From contig NZ_FRBI01000030.1 in assembly GCF_900142575.1 (NCBI RefSeq), positions 1 to 64,000 on the forward strand: DNA of 64,000 nt. The letters run 5' to 3'. This stretch comes from Actinacidiphila paucisporea (lineage in GTDB: Bacteria > Actinomycetota > Actinomycetes > Streptomycetales > Streptomycetaceae). Shown here piece by piece: positions 33,475 to 43,600 of the stretch. Numbering within the stretch: the stretch's first letter is position 1; each line of letters begins with the position of its first letter. The notes beneath the pieces were generated by a model. It was not told the origin of the DNA. It searched no databases and saw only the letters and a list, made by a program, of their open reading frames with translations. The translations under genes were made by a program, and so were the position numbers.

Positions 33475-35652
33475 ATGTCAACCGAGGCTCCCCCCAAGGA
33501 CGGAGCTCTGGCGGGACTGGCCCGGTTCTGCTACCGGCGCCGCCGCCTGGTCCTGATGGCCTGGATCCTGGGCGTGCTCGCCGTGGCGTTCGTCGGCTTC
33601 CGCTTCGCCGCCGCCTCCGACAACGACTTCACCGGTGGCACCACCGATTCCGCCCGTGCGCAGGCCCTGATTGAGAAACACTTCCCGGAGCAGCAGGGGG
33701 ACACCCTGACTCTCGCTGTCAAGGCGGACAAGGGAATCGACGACCCGGCCGTCCGGGCGAAGATCGAGAAGGTCATCAGCACGCTTGACACCTTCACCGT
33801 GACCGGCCCGGTGATCTCGCCGTACCAGGACGCGACCCTGGTGACGAAGGACCGCCACATCGCCCGTACCACCATCCCGCTGACCAACAAGGAGGCGTCG
33901 AAGAGCGACGTCAAGCCCCTGGTCGACGCGGTCAAGGATGCCTCCGGCGATGGGGTGCTGATGGGCCTCGGCGGGGACAAGGCGGAGAAGGCCGAGACCC
34001 CCAAGCCGGGCCCGGCGGAAGGCGTGGGCGTACTGGCGGCCGCCGTGATCCTCTTCATCGCTTTCGGGTCGCTGGTGGCGATGGGCCTGCCGATCGTGAC
34101 CGCGCTGATGGCGATCCTCGGCGGCATCGGACTGCTCAAGCTCGTGGCGCACGTGGTGCCCTCGCCGGACTTCACCGTGCTGGTCGCGGCGCTGATCGGG
34201 CTCGGAGTCGGTATCGACTATGCGCTGTTCATCGTGACCCGCTACAAGGACAGCCTGCACGACGGCGACGATCCCGAGACCGCCACGGTCAAGGCCATCA
34301 CCACCGCAGGTCACGCGGTGCTGTTCGCCGGCACGACCGTCGTGATCGCCCTGCTGGGCCTGGTCGCGATGGGACAGCGGCTGATGACCGGCGTGGCCAT
34401 CGGCGCGTCGGTGACCGTGCTGGTGACAATGATCGCCGCGGTGACGCTGCTGCCGGCCTTCTTGGGCTTCACCGGCCGTAAGATCAACTCGTTGCGGCTA
34501 CCCCGTCGCAGGTCCCGGCGGCTCGAGTCCGCCGGTGCCCCGTCCCGGGAGCGTCGTACCCCCGCCGAACGCTGGGCCGGCGTCGTACAGCGCAGGCCGC
34601 TGGTCGCCACGGTACTGGCCGGCGCGGGCCTGCTGGTACTGGCCGCCCCTGCGCTGTCGATGCGCCTCAGCCTGCCCGACGCCAGCGTTCAGCCGCACGA
34701 TCGGAGCAGCTACATCTCGCACCAGATCGTGTCCGAAGGCTTCGGTCCCGGCTACGGCGCACCCATGGTCTTCGCTACCCAGGTCGACTCCACGAACGCC
34801 GATCTGCGTCGCGTCGTTGACAAGGTCCGCGCGACCGAGGGCGTCGCCTACGTCACGCAGCCTCGGGTGAGCAAGGACGGGCAGGCCGCCACATTCATGG
34901 CCTTCCCCGAGACCGGATTCCAGGATCAGGCGACCACGGACCTGGTGCACAAGCTACGTGACAGCGTGCTGCCCGAGGTGTCGGGCGGCGACCGGGTCTT
35001 CCTCGGCGGCCCGAACGCGGGCGCGATCGACTTCGCTGCTCAGACAAGCTCGCGCCTGCCCTGGATGATCGGAGTCGTCATCGCGCTGTCCCTGTTGCTG
35101 CTGATCGGGCTGGTCCGGTCGGTCACGATCGCGCTGCAGGCCGCCGTGATGAACCTGCTGTCCATCGGCGCTGCCTACGGAGTGCTGGTCGCGATCGTGC
35201 AGTGGGGATGGCTGGGCTCTGCCCTCGGTTTCCCCGCCGCGATGCCGGTCACGACCTGGGTGCCGATGATGATGTTCCCGGTCCTGTTCGGCCTGTCCAT
35301 GGATTACGAGGTCTTCCTGATCTCGCGGGTCCGTGAGGAGTACGAGCGCACTGGTGACACCCGGCGTGCTGTCACCAGCGGGCTGGCGCGGACGGCCAAG
35401 GTCATCACCGCCGCGGCCGCCATCATGATCGCCGTCTTCACGACGTCCCTGCTCGGCCCTGACGTCGCTGTCAAGCAGATCGGCCTGGGCATGGCAGTCG
35501 CCGTGCTCGTCGACGCCACCGTCATCCGGATGGTCCTCGTCCCTGCGGTGATGGAGCTGTGCGGACAGGCCAACTGGTGGATGCCAGGACGGCGGGCGCC
35601 GAAGGCGACCTCGGGTCCACACGCCGGTGTGGGTGAAGAGGCCAGAGTCTGA
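33475..35652 (+). CDS. MMPL/RND-family exporter
   Basis: About 725 aa; ATG 33475 is six bases after GGAG (ATG 33472 also possible). It has the two-fold MMPL layout: TM1 then a large outside loop (about 45-170), a block of TM helices, TM7 near residue 380 and a second loop and helix block. The conserved ALIGLGVGIDYALFIVTRY and its repeat equivalent MMFPVLFGLSMDYEVFLISRVREEY are present. MMPL proteins in actinomycete clusters export lipophilic products or pigments and often give self-protection. Followed by a strong hairpin. Confidence 0.92.
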   Translation: MSTEAPPKDGALAGLARFCYRRRRLVLMAWILGVLAVAFVGFRFAAASDNDFTGGTTDSARAQALIEKHFPEQQGDTLTLAVKADKGIDDPAVRAKIEKVISTLDTFTVTGPVISPYQDATLVTKDRHIARTTIPLTNKEASKSDVKPLVDAVKDASGDGVLMGLGGDKAEKAETPKPGPAEGVGVLAAAVILFIAFGSLVAMGLPIVTALMAILGGIGLLKLVAHVVPSPDFTVLVAALIGLGVGIDYALFIVTRYKDSLHDGDDPETATVKAITTAGHAVLFAGTTVVIALLGLVAMGQRLMTGVAIGASVTVLVTMIAAVTLLPAFLGFTGRKINSLRLPRRRSRRLESAGAPSRERRTPAERWAGVVQRRPLVATVLAGAGLLVLAAPALSMRLSLPDASVQPHDRSSYISHQIVSEGFGPGYGAPMVFATQVDSTNADLRRVVDKVRATEGVAYVTQPRVSKDGQAATFMAFPETGFQDQATTDLVHKLRDSVLPEVSGGDRVFLGGPNAGAIDFAAQTSSRLPWMIGVVIALSLLLLIGLVRSVTIALQAAVMNLLSIGAAYGVLVAIVQWGWLGSALGFPAAMPVTTWVPMMMFPVLFGLSMDYEVFLISRVREEYERTGDTRRAVTSGLARTAKVITAAAAIMIAVFTTSLLGPDVAVKQIGLGMAVAVLVDATVIRMVLVPAVMELCGQANWWMPGRRAPKATSGPHAGVGEEARV

Positions 35653-35669
35653 TCTTTCCTCGACGAGTC

Positions 35670-35707
35670 GGAGTGCGGACAATCCCGGGTGGGGTTGCCC
35701 GCACTCC
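35670..35707 (+). terminator. Hairpin after the MMPL exporter
   Basis: Arms GGAGTGCGG and CCGCACTCC are perfectly complementary across a 20-base loop, starting 18 bp after the exporter stop. Confidence 0.55.
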
Positions 35708-36120
35708 TTCGTCAACCTCCGGGAGAGCGCACTCTCGCGGAAGGAGCCCGCACGTGAGCCTGAAGGCGGCGCGTTGACGATCTCCGGGCCTCATCGCAGA
35801 AGCCGGTCCGGTAGCGCGTGCGCCACAGGTTCAGCCTGGTACAAACAGGCCCGTCGGCCGACAAGGATGCTAGGCGGCACGCCATCGTGTGATGACAGGA
35901 CATCCATCACTTCTCAAACCACCCTCGCTCAGCAGCGCGAAGACGTGATGTGCGTGCAGTGGCTGCTGGGCCAAGCTATCAACACACCCCTGGACCGGGC
36001 GGGAAGCTCCGGCGCTGTCGGGCCGGTCGGGGCGAACGGTTCTCGCTCGTCCGGCGACCGGCTCGCCACCTGCCGTGGCTCCCGGAAGCACGTCTCTCCG
36101 AACTCTTGACGGGAGCACAC
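35708..36120. other. Leader region of the DAHP synthase gene
   Basis: About 410 bp with no convincing gene. An in-frame extension of the DAHP synthase up to 35950 exists but has no family homology. No cluster palindrome was found here. Confidence 0.5.
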
Positions 36121-37347
36121 ATGCAGCCACTCAGCTCCACGGCGGACTCCACCCAACTCGGGACGTGGGAGGGCATGCCGGCGTCCCAGCAACCGGACTG
36201 GCGAGACCATGCCGGCTACGAAGAAGCGTGCCAGGGGCTGGCGTCGGCCCCGCCCCTGGTGACGGCTGCGGAGATTCGGCAGCTGCGGTGGTCGCTGTCG
36301 AGACTGATGACGACCAACGCCCACTTGCTTCAACTGGGTGACTGTGCGGAGAGCTTCTACGAGTGCACGCCTCGACATACCTCGGAGAAGCTGAGTGTCA
36401 TCGACCGGCTGGGAGATCGGTTCAGCGAACTCACCGGCCAGACTGTTGTTCGTGTCGGGCGTATGGGTGGACAGTTCGCCAAACCCAGGTCGCAGGCGAC
36501 CGAAGGTCACGGCACACTGACCATTCCCTCCTTCATGGGACACATGATCAATTCGGAAATCGCTACGCCGGCGACCCGCAAGGCCGATCCGTGGCGCATG
36601 TTGTGGGCCTATGACGCCAGCGACAGGGTGCAGCAGGTGATGCGCAAGCATCGCCAGGGAAACGGTCGTGTGCCGACAGGGGAAGGGCCATGGTCGAGCC
36701 ACGAGGCCCTGGTCATCGACTATGAATCCCGATTGATCCGCCGCGACCCGGACTCGGACGACCTGTACCTGAGCTCGACACACCTGCCGTGGGTGGGAGA
36801 GCGGACACGCCAACCGGCCGAGGCGCATATAGCCATGCTCTCCTCTGTGGTGAATCCGGTGGGCTGCAAGATCGGACCGACCGCGAACCCTGACAGCGTA
36901 CTGCGGGTGTGTGACGCCCTCGATCCGCGACGCGAGCCCGGCCGCCTCGTCCTGATACCGCGAATGGGCCGAGACCTGATTCAGGAGGCCCTGCCGCCCA
37001 TCGTCCGCCGCATGGTGAATGCGGGACACCCGGTGGTCTGGCTGAGTGACCCCATGCACGGCAACACGGTGAAGTCCCGGGCCGGTCTGAAAACACGTTA
37101 CCTGACCGACGTGATCACCGAGGCACTGCGATTCCGCGACATCCTTGAGGAGAACCGGCAGCACGCCTCGGGACTCCACATAGAGGTCGCGGCGGATGAC
37201 GTGACGGAATGCATCGGTGGATCGGTGCGGACCGAGGACGAATTGCAGCGTCACTACACTTCGCTGTGTGATCCGAGGCTCAACGTCGAACAGGCCACCG
37301 AGCTCATCGAGGTGTGGGCCAAGGGAACAGCAACGGTTCGTTCCTGA
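36121..37347 (+). CDS. Class II 3-deoxy-D-arabino-heptulosonate 7-phosphate synthase
   Basis: 408 aa; first enzyme of the shikimate pathway (PEP + erythrose 4-phosphate). ATG 36121 follows GGGAGC. Plant-type (class II) signatures are LLQLGDCAESFYEC, VVRVGRMGGQFAKPRS, CKIGPTANPDSVLRVCDALDP and VVWLSDPMHGNTVKS. The metal ligands Cys (GDCAE), His (MHGN) and Glu/Asp in the C-terminal CDPRLN segment are kept. Cluster-encoded copies like PhzC raise chorismate supply; here it would serve the PhzE-like branch. Confidence 0.93.
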   Translation: MQPLSSTADSTQLGTWEGMPASQQPDWRDHAGYEEACQGLASAPPLVTAAEIRQLRWSLSRLMTTNAHLLQLGDCAESFYECTPRHTSEKLSVIDRLGDRFSELTGQTVVRVGRMGGQFAKPRSQATEGHGTLTIPSFMGHMINSEIATPATRKADPWRMLWAYDASDRVQQVMRKHRQGNGRVPTGEGPWSSHEALVIDYESRLIRRDPDSDDLYLSSTHLPWVGERTRQPAEAHIAMLSSVVNPVGCKIGPTANPDSVLRVCDALDPRREPGRLVLIPRMGRDLIQEALPPIVRRMVNAGHPVVWLSDPMHGNTVKSRAGLKTRYLTDVITEALRFRDILEENRQHASGLHIEVAADDVTECIGGSVRTEDELQRHYTSLCDPRLNVEQATELIEVWAKGTATVRS

Positions 37348-37776
37348 TCCGCCGGGCCTCCTGCCAAGGCCAGTTTTGGGGCCGGCTAACGACCTTGGGA
37401 GCGTTTGAGCTCGGGGCGTGCCGGCTTGGCAGCGCCGCTGATAGGTGATCGGCAGACGGCGTCTTGCAGGAAGGGCCGATTACCTGCGGGGCGGGCAGTG
37501 AGCCTTTGCCAACCTAACTGATGATGGCGGTAGTTGGCTCGACAGCAAGCACAAAAGGCACGGGATGAACGTGCAGGTCCTCGCCGATCCCTTCGGTCGA
37601 CTGTTGTGGCCTCGCCTGCTTTGCAGGGCCTCGTCGTTCAGCGGTTGTGTCCGACTTGATGGAAATTCAGCTGGTTGGCATGGCCGTGGAGTTCGTTGCG
37701 TGAGGCGGGACGGAGGCAGGCACGATCTCCGGGTGATCATGAGGTGTCGAGTCCCTGATCACTGCAACGGAAGACC
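37348..37776. other. Intergenic, downstream of DAHP synthase
   Basis: No gene recognised. The right part probably includes the left end of the ISAs1-type element, but I could not define its inverted repeats. Confidence 0.4.
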
Positions 37777-38984
37777 GTGCCTGCGCGCTCATCATCGCCC
37801 ATCCCTGCCGGCCTGAGCCAACTCACCGCCGCCCACCCAGCTGGGCTCGGGGAACATCCGCATCTGCTGGACTGCCTTGTGACGGTGCCCGATCCGCGCC
37901 GGGCCAAGGGCCGCCGCCATTCCCTCTCCTTCGTTCTCGCGCTCGCCGCGTGCGCGGTGCCGGCCGGCGCGAAGTCGCTGACGGCGATCGCTGAATGGGC
38001 GGCCGACGCACCGGTCTGCGTGCTCAGTGCGCTCGGCGGTCCGAACCGCGAACCCACCGGCCCCAGCGCTCCGGCAGAAGCCACCGTGCGCCGAGTCCTG
38101 CAGCGCACCGACGGCGACGCCCTCGATGCGGCAGTCGGCGCCTGGCTCGCAGCCCGCGACCCCGGCCCCACGCCCGTCGTCCAGGACGCGGACCAGCTGC
38201 CCCGCCGCTCACTGGCCGTGGACGGCAAGACGGTCCGCGGCGCCCGCCGCACCGACGGCACCCAAGTGCACCTGCTCGCCGCGATGACCGGCACCAGCCT
38301 GGTCACCGCCCAACGCGAGGTCGGCTCCAAGACCAACGAGATCACCGTCTTCAAGCCGATGCTCGCCGAACTCGACCTGGCCGACACCGTGGTCACCTTC
38401 GACGCTCTGCACACCCAGCAGGCCCACGCCCGCTTCCTGGTGGAAGACAAGAACGCCCACTACATCGCCGTGTCGAAGGGAACCAGCCGCTGCTGCACCA
38501 GCAGATGAAGCAACTGCCCTGGCGAGACGTCCCGCTACTGGGCAAGACCCGCGCCACCGCACACGGCCGGGACGAGATCCGCCGCGTCAAGACCGCCACC
38601 GTCGCCCGCGGCCTCGCATTCCCCTACTCCGCCCAAGCCGTGCAGATCGTGCGCCGCCGCCGGACGATCAGCACAGACAAGGTCACCCTGGAACGCGTCT
38701 ACGCGGTCACCGACCTCACCGCCGAGCAGGCCGACGCCCCCGAGATCGCCCACCGCGTGCGTGAGCACTGGGGCATCGAGGACAAGATCCACCACGTGCG
38801 CGACACCACCTTCGCCGAGGACGCCTCCCGCGTACGAACCGGAATTGCACCCCGAGCCATGGCCGCACTGCGCAACCTGGCCATCGGCGCCCTCCGCCTC
38901 ACCAACTGCGACAACATCGCCGCCGGCCTGCGCAAGCACAGCCGAGACACCACACAGCCCCTGACCACCCTCGAAATCAGGTGA
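37777..38984 (+). pseudogene. ISAs1-family transposase with one frameshift
   Basis: Two frames make one transposase of about 400 aa. The first (from GTG 37777) has the N-terminal domain, LPRRSLAVDGKTVRGARRTD and VVTFDALHTQQAHARFL with the catalytic Asp residues; it loses frame near 38481 in AAGGGAACCAG, where one A appears to be missing. The second frame continues QQMKQLPWRDVPLLGKTRA, then REHWGIEDKIHHVRDTTF (the Glu and C-terminal motif) to a stop at 38984. The lesion is a single base in a short A run, so it is recent or a sequencing error. Confidence 0.85.
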
Positions 38985-39029
38985 CCAAACCAGGACAGAA
39001 TCCATGAACGACGCCACCCTGGCCTGCTT

Positions 39030-39218
39030 TGCCCGGTGCTGTCCACGACATCCGCGCGGCTCGCGAGCACGGCATCGTCGACGCCCTCACTGAAGCCGAC
39101 ATCAGGTGCTGGGCCGACAAGGGGTACCGAGGTGCCGGCGGCACCGTCCGCACCCCGGGTGGGGACGGTGGGAGACCCTCTCCGCCGGTCAGCAGGCGGT
39201 GAACCGCTCCCGGCCGGG
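39030..39218 (+). pseudogene. IS5-type transposase C-terminal remnant
   Basis: Rightward pieces read VHDIRAAREHGIVDALTEAD, IRCWADKGYRGAGGTVRTP and, one frame over, RWETLSAGQQAVNRS, which together match the C-terminal third of IS5-group DDE transposases. The frame break and the missing N-terminal part make it a scar. Confidence 0.55.
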
Positions 39219-39433
39219 CAGGGCGTCGAGGTCGGGCACGCCCGCGAGGTGGCCGTGCGTCTGCTGGACGCGGCGGGCGTCCCCCGACCGGCGGGCGGCC
39301 GGCACCCGAGATCCAGCGCCGCGCCGACGACAACTTCGGCCCGGGCGCGTTCCGGTTCCCGCAGCCGGCGTACACCCCGCACGCGAAGAAGGCCCTGGAA
39401 CAGACGATCGGTGAGGCTCGCGCCCTCGGGTAG
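39219..39433 (+). pseudogene. Possible Clp N-terminal-domain protein remnant
   Basis: The frame ends PEIQRRADDNFGPGAFRF, then PQPAYTPHAKKALEQTIGEA, then RALG before TAG. The last part resembles the first helix of Clp N-terminal repeats (YTPRAKKALELA). Only a fragment joined to the IS5 scar. Confidence 0.3.
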
Positions 39434-39679
39434 GAGCGACTACGAGACCGCGCTCGCGGCCTGACCACCACATCAATGGTGTCCGTCAAAGCGGAACAAC
39501 CTCAGACGGAGTGAGAAGGGCCTGGATGGTGCGGACGGCACGTCGGCCAGTGGTCCGCTCTTGGCTCCGCGTCGTTGACACCACGACGACGGACTGGCCC
39601 CGGTTGTCGTGGACGTCCGCGACGACGAACGCCCCGCCGCAGCGGGGCGTTCGTCGGTAGGCGCGCTCTTCGCTCGCCG

Positions 39680-41026
39680 TTATCCGGCGCTCACGGTGAC
39701 GGGCGCCGGGCGGCCGCCGCGAGCTGCCCGCTCCTCGGCGTCGAGCTCCGGGTAGACCGGGCAGTGGTTGTGGAGCTCGAACGGCGCGAAGGTGTCCCAG
39801 CGGCGCTGCTGGCGCAGCCACTGGGTGAAGGGGTTCTGGTCGGTCCAGAAGTCGCCGCTGAGGATCCGGGCGAACCACGGGTCGCGGTCGACCGAGAAGC
39901 CCTGCTTGCGCAGATACGCGCCGAGCTGGTAACCGGACTCGTAGTACGCGGAGATCAACCGGGTGTAGGAGTCGTATCCGGTCTTGTAGAGGCTGGAGTA
40001 GGTCTGCTGAAGCTCCTCGGCGCGCTCCGGCGCGTCCAGCATCCGGTCGATCGTCTTGGCACTTTGGAAGCCGGTGGCGACGGCCAGGCAGGTGCCGCCC
40101 GAGAAGATCGGGTCGATGAAGCTGCCGGCGTCGCCGGCCATCATCCAGCCGGGTCCCGTGACCATGTCGGAGTAGTAGCAGTAGTCGGTCTCTACGTGCA
40201 GCTCGGGGCGTGGAGTCGCGCCGGTGAGGCGCTGCATGATCCGCGGGGTGCGCGACAGATGCTCCTTCCATACGGCCTCGGGGCTGTCGCTTGCGCGCAG
40301 CACGGAGAGCGGCATGACCGCGCCGATGCTGATCACGTCCGACCAGATGGGAATTGCCCAGATCCATCCGTCGGCGTGGCCGCCGATCTGGATGTCGCCC
40401 TCGTAGCCGGGGTTCTGGCTCTCGTCGAGGTCCTCGTAGTGCCGGAACACCGCAACGTTCTTAAGCCAGGGAATCTCCTGGCGGGTGTTGAATCGTTGGG
40501 CCGCCTTGCTGGCCCTGCCGCCGGCGTCGAGAACCCAGAGGGCATGCGCGGTGTGCGACTCGCCGCCGGTCTCGTAGCGGACGCCGGTCACCCGGCCGCT
40601 GTCGTCCGTGAGCAGCTCGTGGACCATGGCCTGCTCGATGACTTGTGCGCCTTTGCTGCGGGCGTTCTGGGCCAGCAGGTTGTCGAAGTGCGAGCGCTCG
40701 ACCTGGAAGGCCGTCGGTTGCCTGCCGGGGCCCTGGTCACAGAAGTCGGTACGGCGGAAGTTCCCATCGGGGAAGATGAACTCCGCTCCCCGCTTGACCG
40801 GATAGCCCTGGGCGGCCGCCTCGTCATACAAGCCGAGCTGCTTGAGCAGCTCCGCAGTGTAGCACAGTTGCGACTCCCCGATATGGAAGCGCGGCAGCGA
40901 GCGCCGCTCCAGGAGCAGCACCGTTCGGCCCGCCTCGGCCAGCACCGCAGCCGCGGTGGATCCGGCTGGCCCGGCGCCGATCACGATGACTTCGACGGAG
41001 GCGGACTGCGGGCTGTTCTCTGTCAT
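39680..41026 (-). CDS. Flavin-dependent halogenase
   Basis: About 448 aa; ATG 41026 overlaps the upstream gene's stop (ATGA). FAD-binding GxGxxG is VIVIGAGPAGSTAAAVLAEAG (17-22 region). The halogenase motif WxWxIP is present as Trp221 to Pro226 (GWIWAIPIW), and a Lys at 78 (YPVKRGAEF) sits where the catalytic Lys79 of RebH/PrnA-type enzymes lies. The GD motif is MMAGDAGSFIDPIFSGGT. It therefore looks competent for FADH2-dependent chlorination or bromination, most likely of a phenolic/aminophenol ring. A flavin reductase is not seen nearby. Last gene of the leftward operon 45457-39680. Confidence 0.85.
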   Translation of the reverse strand: MTENSPQSASVEVIVIGAGPAGSTAAAVLAEAGRTVLLLERRSLPRFHIGESQLCYTAELLKQLGLYDEAAAQGYPVKRGAEFIFPDGNFRRTDFCDQGPGRQPTAFQVERSHFDNLLAQNARSKGAQVIEQAMVHELLTDDSGRVTGVRYETGGESHTAHALWVLDAGGRASKAAQRFNTRQEIPWLKNVAVFRHYEDLDESQNPGYEGDIQIGGHADGWIWAIPIWSDVISIGAVMPLSVLRASDSPEAVWKEHLSRTPRIMQRLTGATPRPELHVETDYCYYSDMVTGPGWMMAGDAGSFIDPIFSGGTCLAVATGFQSAKTIDRMLDAPERAEELQQTYSSLYKTGYDSYTRLISAYYESGYQLGAYLRKQGFSVDRDPWFARILSGDFWTDQNPFTQWLRQQRRWDTFAPFELHNHCPVYPELDAEERAARGGRPAPVTVSAG

Positions 41027-42255
41027 TTTGTGGGTCCTTTCGTGGCGTTCTGCCCCTGCACGGCGACGGCCTGGGGTGCCTTTTCGGCGTCGTATCCGTA
41101 AAGCCATTCCTGGCTGCGCGGGTCGGCTGAGGCCGCCATGGCGGTGTCGCGGCGGCGCTGCTCCTCGCCGTCGGGCAGATGGAGCATCGTGCTGTTGCCG
41201 CGGGAGATCCGGTGCACCTCATCGGTGCGGTGCCGGCGTACCTCGGCGTACCGGGCAAGGGCGCGGGGCCGCTCGTTCGGACCGGGTCCGGCCTCTGCGA
41301 GGCAGACGGCCAGGGCCGCGGCGTCTTCGATGGCCTGGGTGGCGCCCTGGGCGAAGAACGGCAGCATCGGGTGGGCCGCGTCCCCCAGAACCGCCAGCCG
41401 GGTACTCGTCCAGCGCTCGGCGATATCGCGATCATGCAGCGCCCAGCGGCTGGTGCGGTCGGCGGCGGCCAGCAGATCGCGTGCGGTGGGGTCCCAGCCG
41501 TCATAGGCGGCGAGGAGATCCGCCACACTGCCCTCCGCCGACCAGGACTCCTCGTACCACTCCCCGGCCGGGGCGGTAGCGGCAAAACTGATCTGCTTGC
41601 CAGCGGAGACGGGGTAGCACACGAGGTGCTGGCCGGGCCCCAGCCAGATGACGACCTTCCGCTCCTCGGCGAGCTCGGACAGCCCGTCGGCGGGCACCAG
41701 ACCGCGGTAGATACTCTCGCCCGAGAACTGTGGCCGGTCGTCTAGGAGTTCGGCGCGGACGCGTGAGTGGATACCGTCGGCGCCGACCACCAGGCCGGCC
41801 GTCGTGGTGTGGCCGTCCGCGAAGCTGAGCGTCACCGAGTCCGCTCGCTCCTCCACCCCGATGCAGCGCGAGTTCAGCCGGATCCGTTCGCTGTCGACCA
41901 GGCCGAGCAGCGCGCTGTGCAGGTCGGCGCGGTGGACGGCGTAGTACGGGGCGCCGAAGAGCTCTTCTGCCTCCGCTCCGAGCCGTGTACTGCGCAGCAC
42001 ACGGCCGTCGGACCAGCGGCGCATCTCCAGTGCCTCGATCGTCACGGCGGAGTCCTCAAGGACGGTCCTGAGTCCGAGGCGGTGCAGCAGCAGCACGGCG
42101 TTTGGCGTCAGTTGGATGCCGGCGCCCACCTCCCCAAGCTGGGGAGCCTGTTCGTAGACTTGGAAGTCCCAATTCCGGCGCCCAAGGGCGGCGGCCAGGG
42201 TGAGGCCGCCGATGCCCGCGCCGATGATGGCGGTGTGGTCATTGGTTCCGATCAC
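41023..42255 (-). CDS. Salicylate-hydroxylase-like FAD monooxygenase
   Basis: 410 aa from GTG 42255 (GAAGGACT upstream), 25 bp after the ligase. Class A flavin monooxygenase with AIIGAGIGGLTLAAALGRR, the DG motif GLVVGADGIHSRVRAE and the GD motif LAVLGDAAHPMLPFFAQGAT. Closest in pattern to salicylate 1-hydroxylase and 3-hydroxybenzoate 6-hydroxylase, which hydroxylate, sometimes with loss of the carboxylate, ortho or para to a phenol. Likely substrate here is an aminohydroxybenzoate; PtmB3 of platensimycin hydroxylates 3-amino-4-hydroxybenzoate and is one precedent. Confidence 0.88.
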   Translation of the reverse strand: MIGTNDHTAIIGAGIGGLTLAAALGRRNWDFQVYEQAPQLGEVGAGIQLTPNAVLLLHRLGLRTVLEDSAVTIEALEMRRWSDGRVLRSTRLGAEAEELFGAPYYAVHRADLHSALLGLVDSERIRLNSRCIGVEERADSVTLSFADGHTTTAGLVVGADGIHSRVRAELLDDRPQFSGESIYRGLVPADGLSELAEERKVVIWLGPGQHLVCYPVSAGKQISFAATAPAGEWYEESWSAEGSVADLLAAYDGWDPTARDLLAAADRTSRWALHDRDIAERWTSTRLAVLGDAAHPMLPFFAQGATQAIEDAAALAVCLAEAGPGPNERPRALARYAEVRRHRTDEVHRISRGNSTMLHLPDGEEQRRRDTAMAASADPRSQEWLYGYDAEKAPQAVAVQGQNATKGPTK

Positions 42256-42280
42256 AGGCTCAGTCCTTCGGGTAGGTCCG

Positions 42281-43600
42281 TCAGTAGTAGAGAAGCGACT
42301 TGTCCCAGTCCTCGTCAGGGCCGAAGAGGCTCCGGGGCTTCACCACGTCGTGCACGCCGGTGAGTGTCGAGAGGGGCACGAGAGTCCCGGGCGGGACGCT
42401 CTGGACGCTGCATGGGACGTGAAGTTCACGCTGGACGGTGTCTGCGACGAAGCGGCAGGCGGCATCGCCGTGTTCGGGTACGACCTCCAACTGCACCACC
42501 AGCCGGTGGTGCTCGGCTTTCGCCCTCCAGAACTTCACGCCGTGCTCGATCGGCAGTTGGAAGACAAGGTCCTCCAGCGAGCTCTGGGTGACCTCGCCCA
42601 GGCCGACGGGGTAGCCGAAAGCGGCCCGGCCGTAGACCTTGACGGTGGGCAGTAGCCAACCGCACGGGCACTCCTCGCCGGAGACCTCGACGTGGTCTTC
42701 GATGTTGTAACGCAACAACGGCATCGCTTCGCGGTAGAGCGGGGTCGCCACCAGCTGCCCGCTACCCTCGCGGGACAGCCGGCCGGTGCTGGGGTCGTAC
42801 ACCTCGAACAGCACCCGGTCGGACCACAAGTGCAGTCGGCCCTCGGGACATTCGCCGGCCAGGCTGCCGGTCTCGGTGGATCCGTACTCCTCCACCACCG
42901 GCACCCCCCACACCCGGCGGATCAACTGCCGGCGCGCCTGGCTCAGCGGCTCGCCGCCGACGAACAGCGCGCGCAGCGCCGGGAAGTCTTTGTCCGGGCG
43001 GTAGCCGGCGGCCTCCGCCGCGGCGGCCCACATCAGCGTCTCGGTCGGCATCGACCAGGTGAGGCTGACGCCGAGGTCATGCAGCACGCGCACGACGCGT
43101 GAGTACGGCATCGCCAGTGATCGGTTGTCGCCGGGCACTACCGTCGCGCCTTGGCTGCGGGCGGCGGCCTGCGCCAGATGACCGGTGATCATCAGGGCGT
43201 ACGGGGTGCGCACCAGGAAGACATCGGAACGGGTGATCGGTATCCATTTGCGGGCATAGCGGTCCGAGAGGTCGATCCAGTCCTCGGCCGTGTAGTACGA
43301 GGGGGTGGGCTGGCCGGCCGTACCGCTTGACTCGTGGTAAGTGGCGAGCCGCGCCTTGTCGACGCCCAGCATCCCGAAGGGGTAGTTGTCGCGCAGGTCC
43401 TGCTTGGATGTCATGGGCAGTGCAGCGAAGTCGGCGGTGGTGCGCGGCGCCGGCCCTTCGGCCCAGCGGCGGCTGTAGAAGGGCGAGCGCGCCGCCCACT
43501 GAAGGACTTCGGGGATCCTCGCCTCCTGCAACCGGAGCAGTTCCGAAGGGCTGCTCCAGTCCCCGATATCGGGCAACGTCCGGGTCGCGGTCTGTGTCAT
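42281..43600 (-). CDS. PaaK-like adenylate-forming ligase (NatL2-type candidate)
   Basis: About 439 aa; ATG 43600 overlaps the amidohydrolase stop (ATGA) with GGAGAGGGAG upstream, so the long N-terminal extension of the frame is rejected. It belongs to the phenylacetate-CoA ligase branch: phosphate loop ESSGTAGQPTPSYY, adenine motif VVEEYGSTETGSLAGECPEG, and a Cys-rich segment GEECPCGWLLPTVKVYGR. Relatives in nataxazole, caboxamycin and A33853 pathways activate 3-hydroxyanthranilate and join it to a second arylcarboxylate. The amidohydrolase encoded immediately before it is the usual partner. Confidence 0.85.
   Translation of the reverse strand: MTQTATRTLPDIGDWSSPSELLRLQEARIPEVLQWAARSPFYSRRWAEGPAPRTTADFAALPMTSKQDLRDNYPFGMLGVDKARLATYHESSGTAGQPTPSYYTAEDWIDLSDRYARKWIPITRSDVFLVRTPYALMITGHLAQAAARSQGATVVPGDNRSLAMPYSRVVRVLHDLGVSLTWSMPTETLMWAAAAEAAGYRPDKDFPALRALFVGGEPLSQARRQLIRRVWGVPVVEEYGSTETGSLAGECPEGRLHLWSDRVLFEVYDPSTGRLSREGSGQLVATPLYREAMPLLRYNIEDHVEVSGEECPCGWLLPTVKVYGRAAFGYPVGLGEVTQSSLEDLVFQLPIEHGVKFWRAKAEHHRLVVQLEVVPEHGDAACRFVADTVQRELHVPCSVQSVPPGTLVPLSTLTGVHDVVKPRSLFGPDEDWDKSLLYY

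Noticed and set aside
39680..41026. Geranylgeranyl reductase-family assignment
   Set aside because: The protein has WxWxIP and the catalytic Lys position of flavin halogenases, which reductases lack.
39575..41101. 508-residue rightward frame opposite the flavin halogenase
   Set aside because: Antisense shadow; the - strand frame has complete FAD and halogenase motifs.
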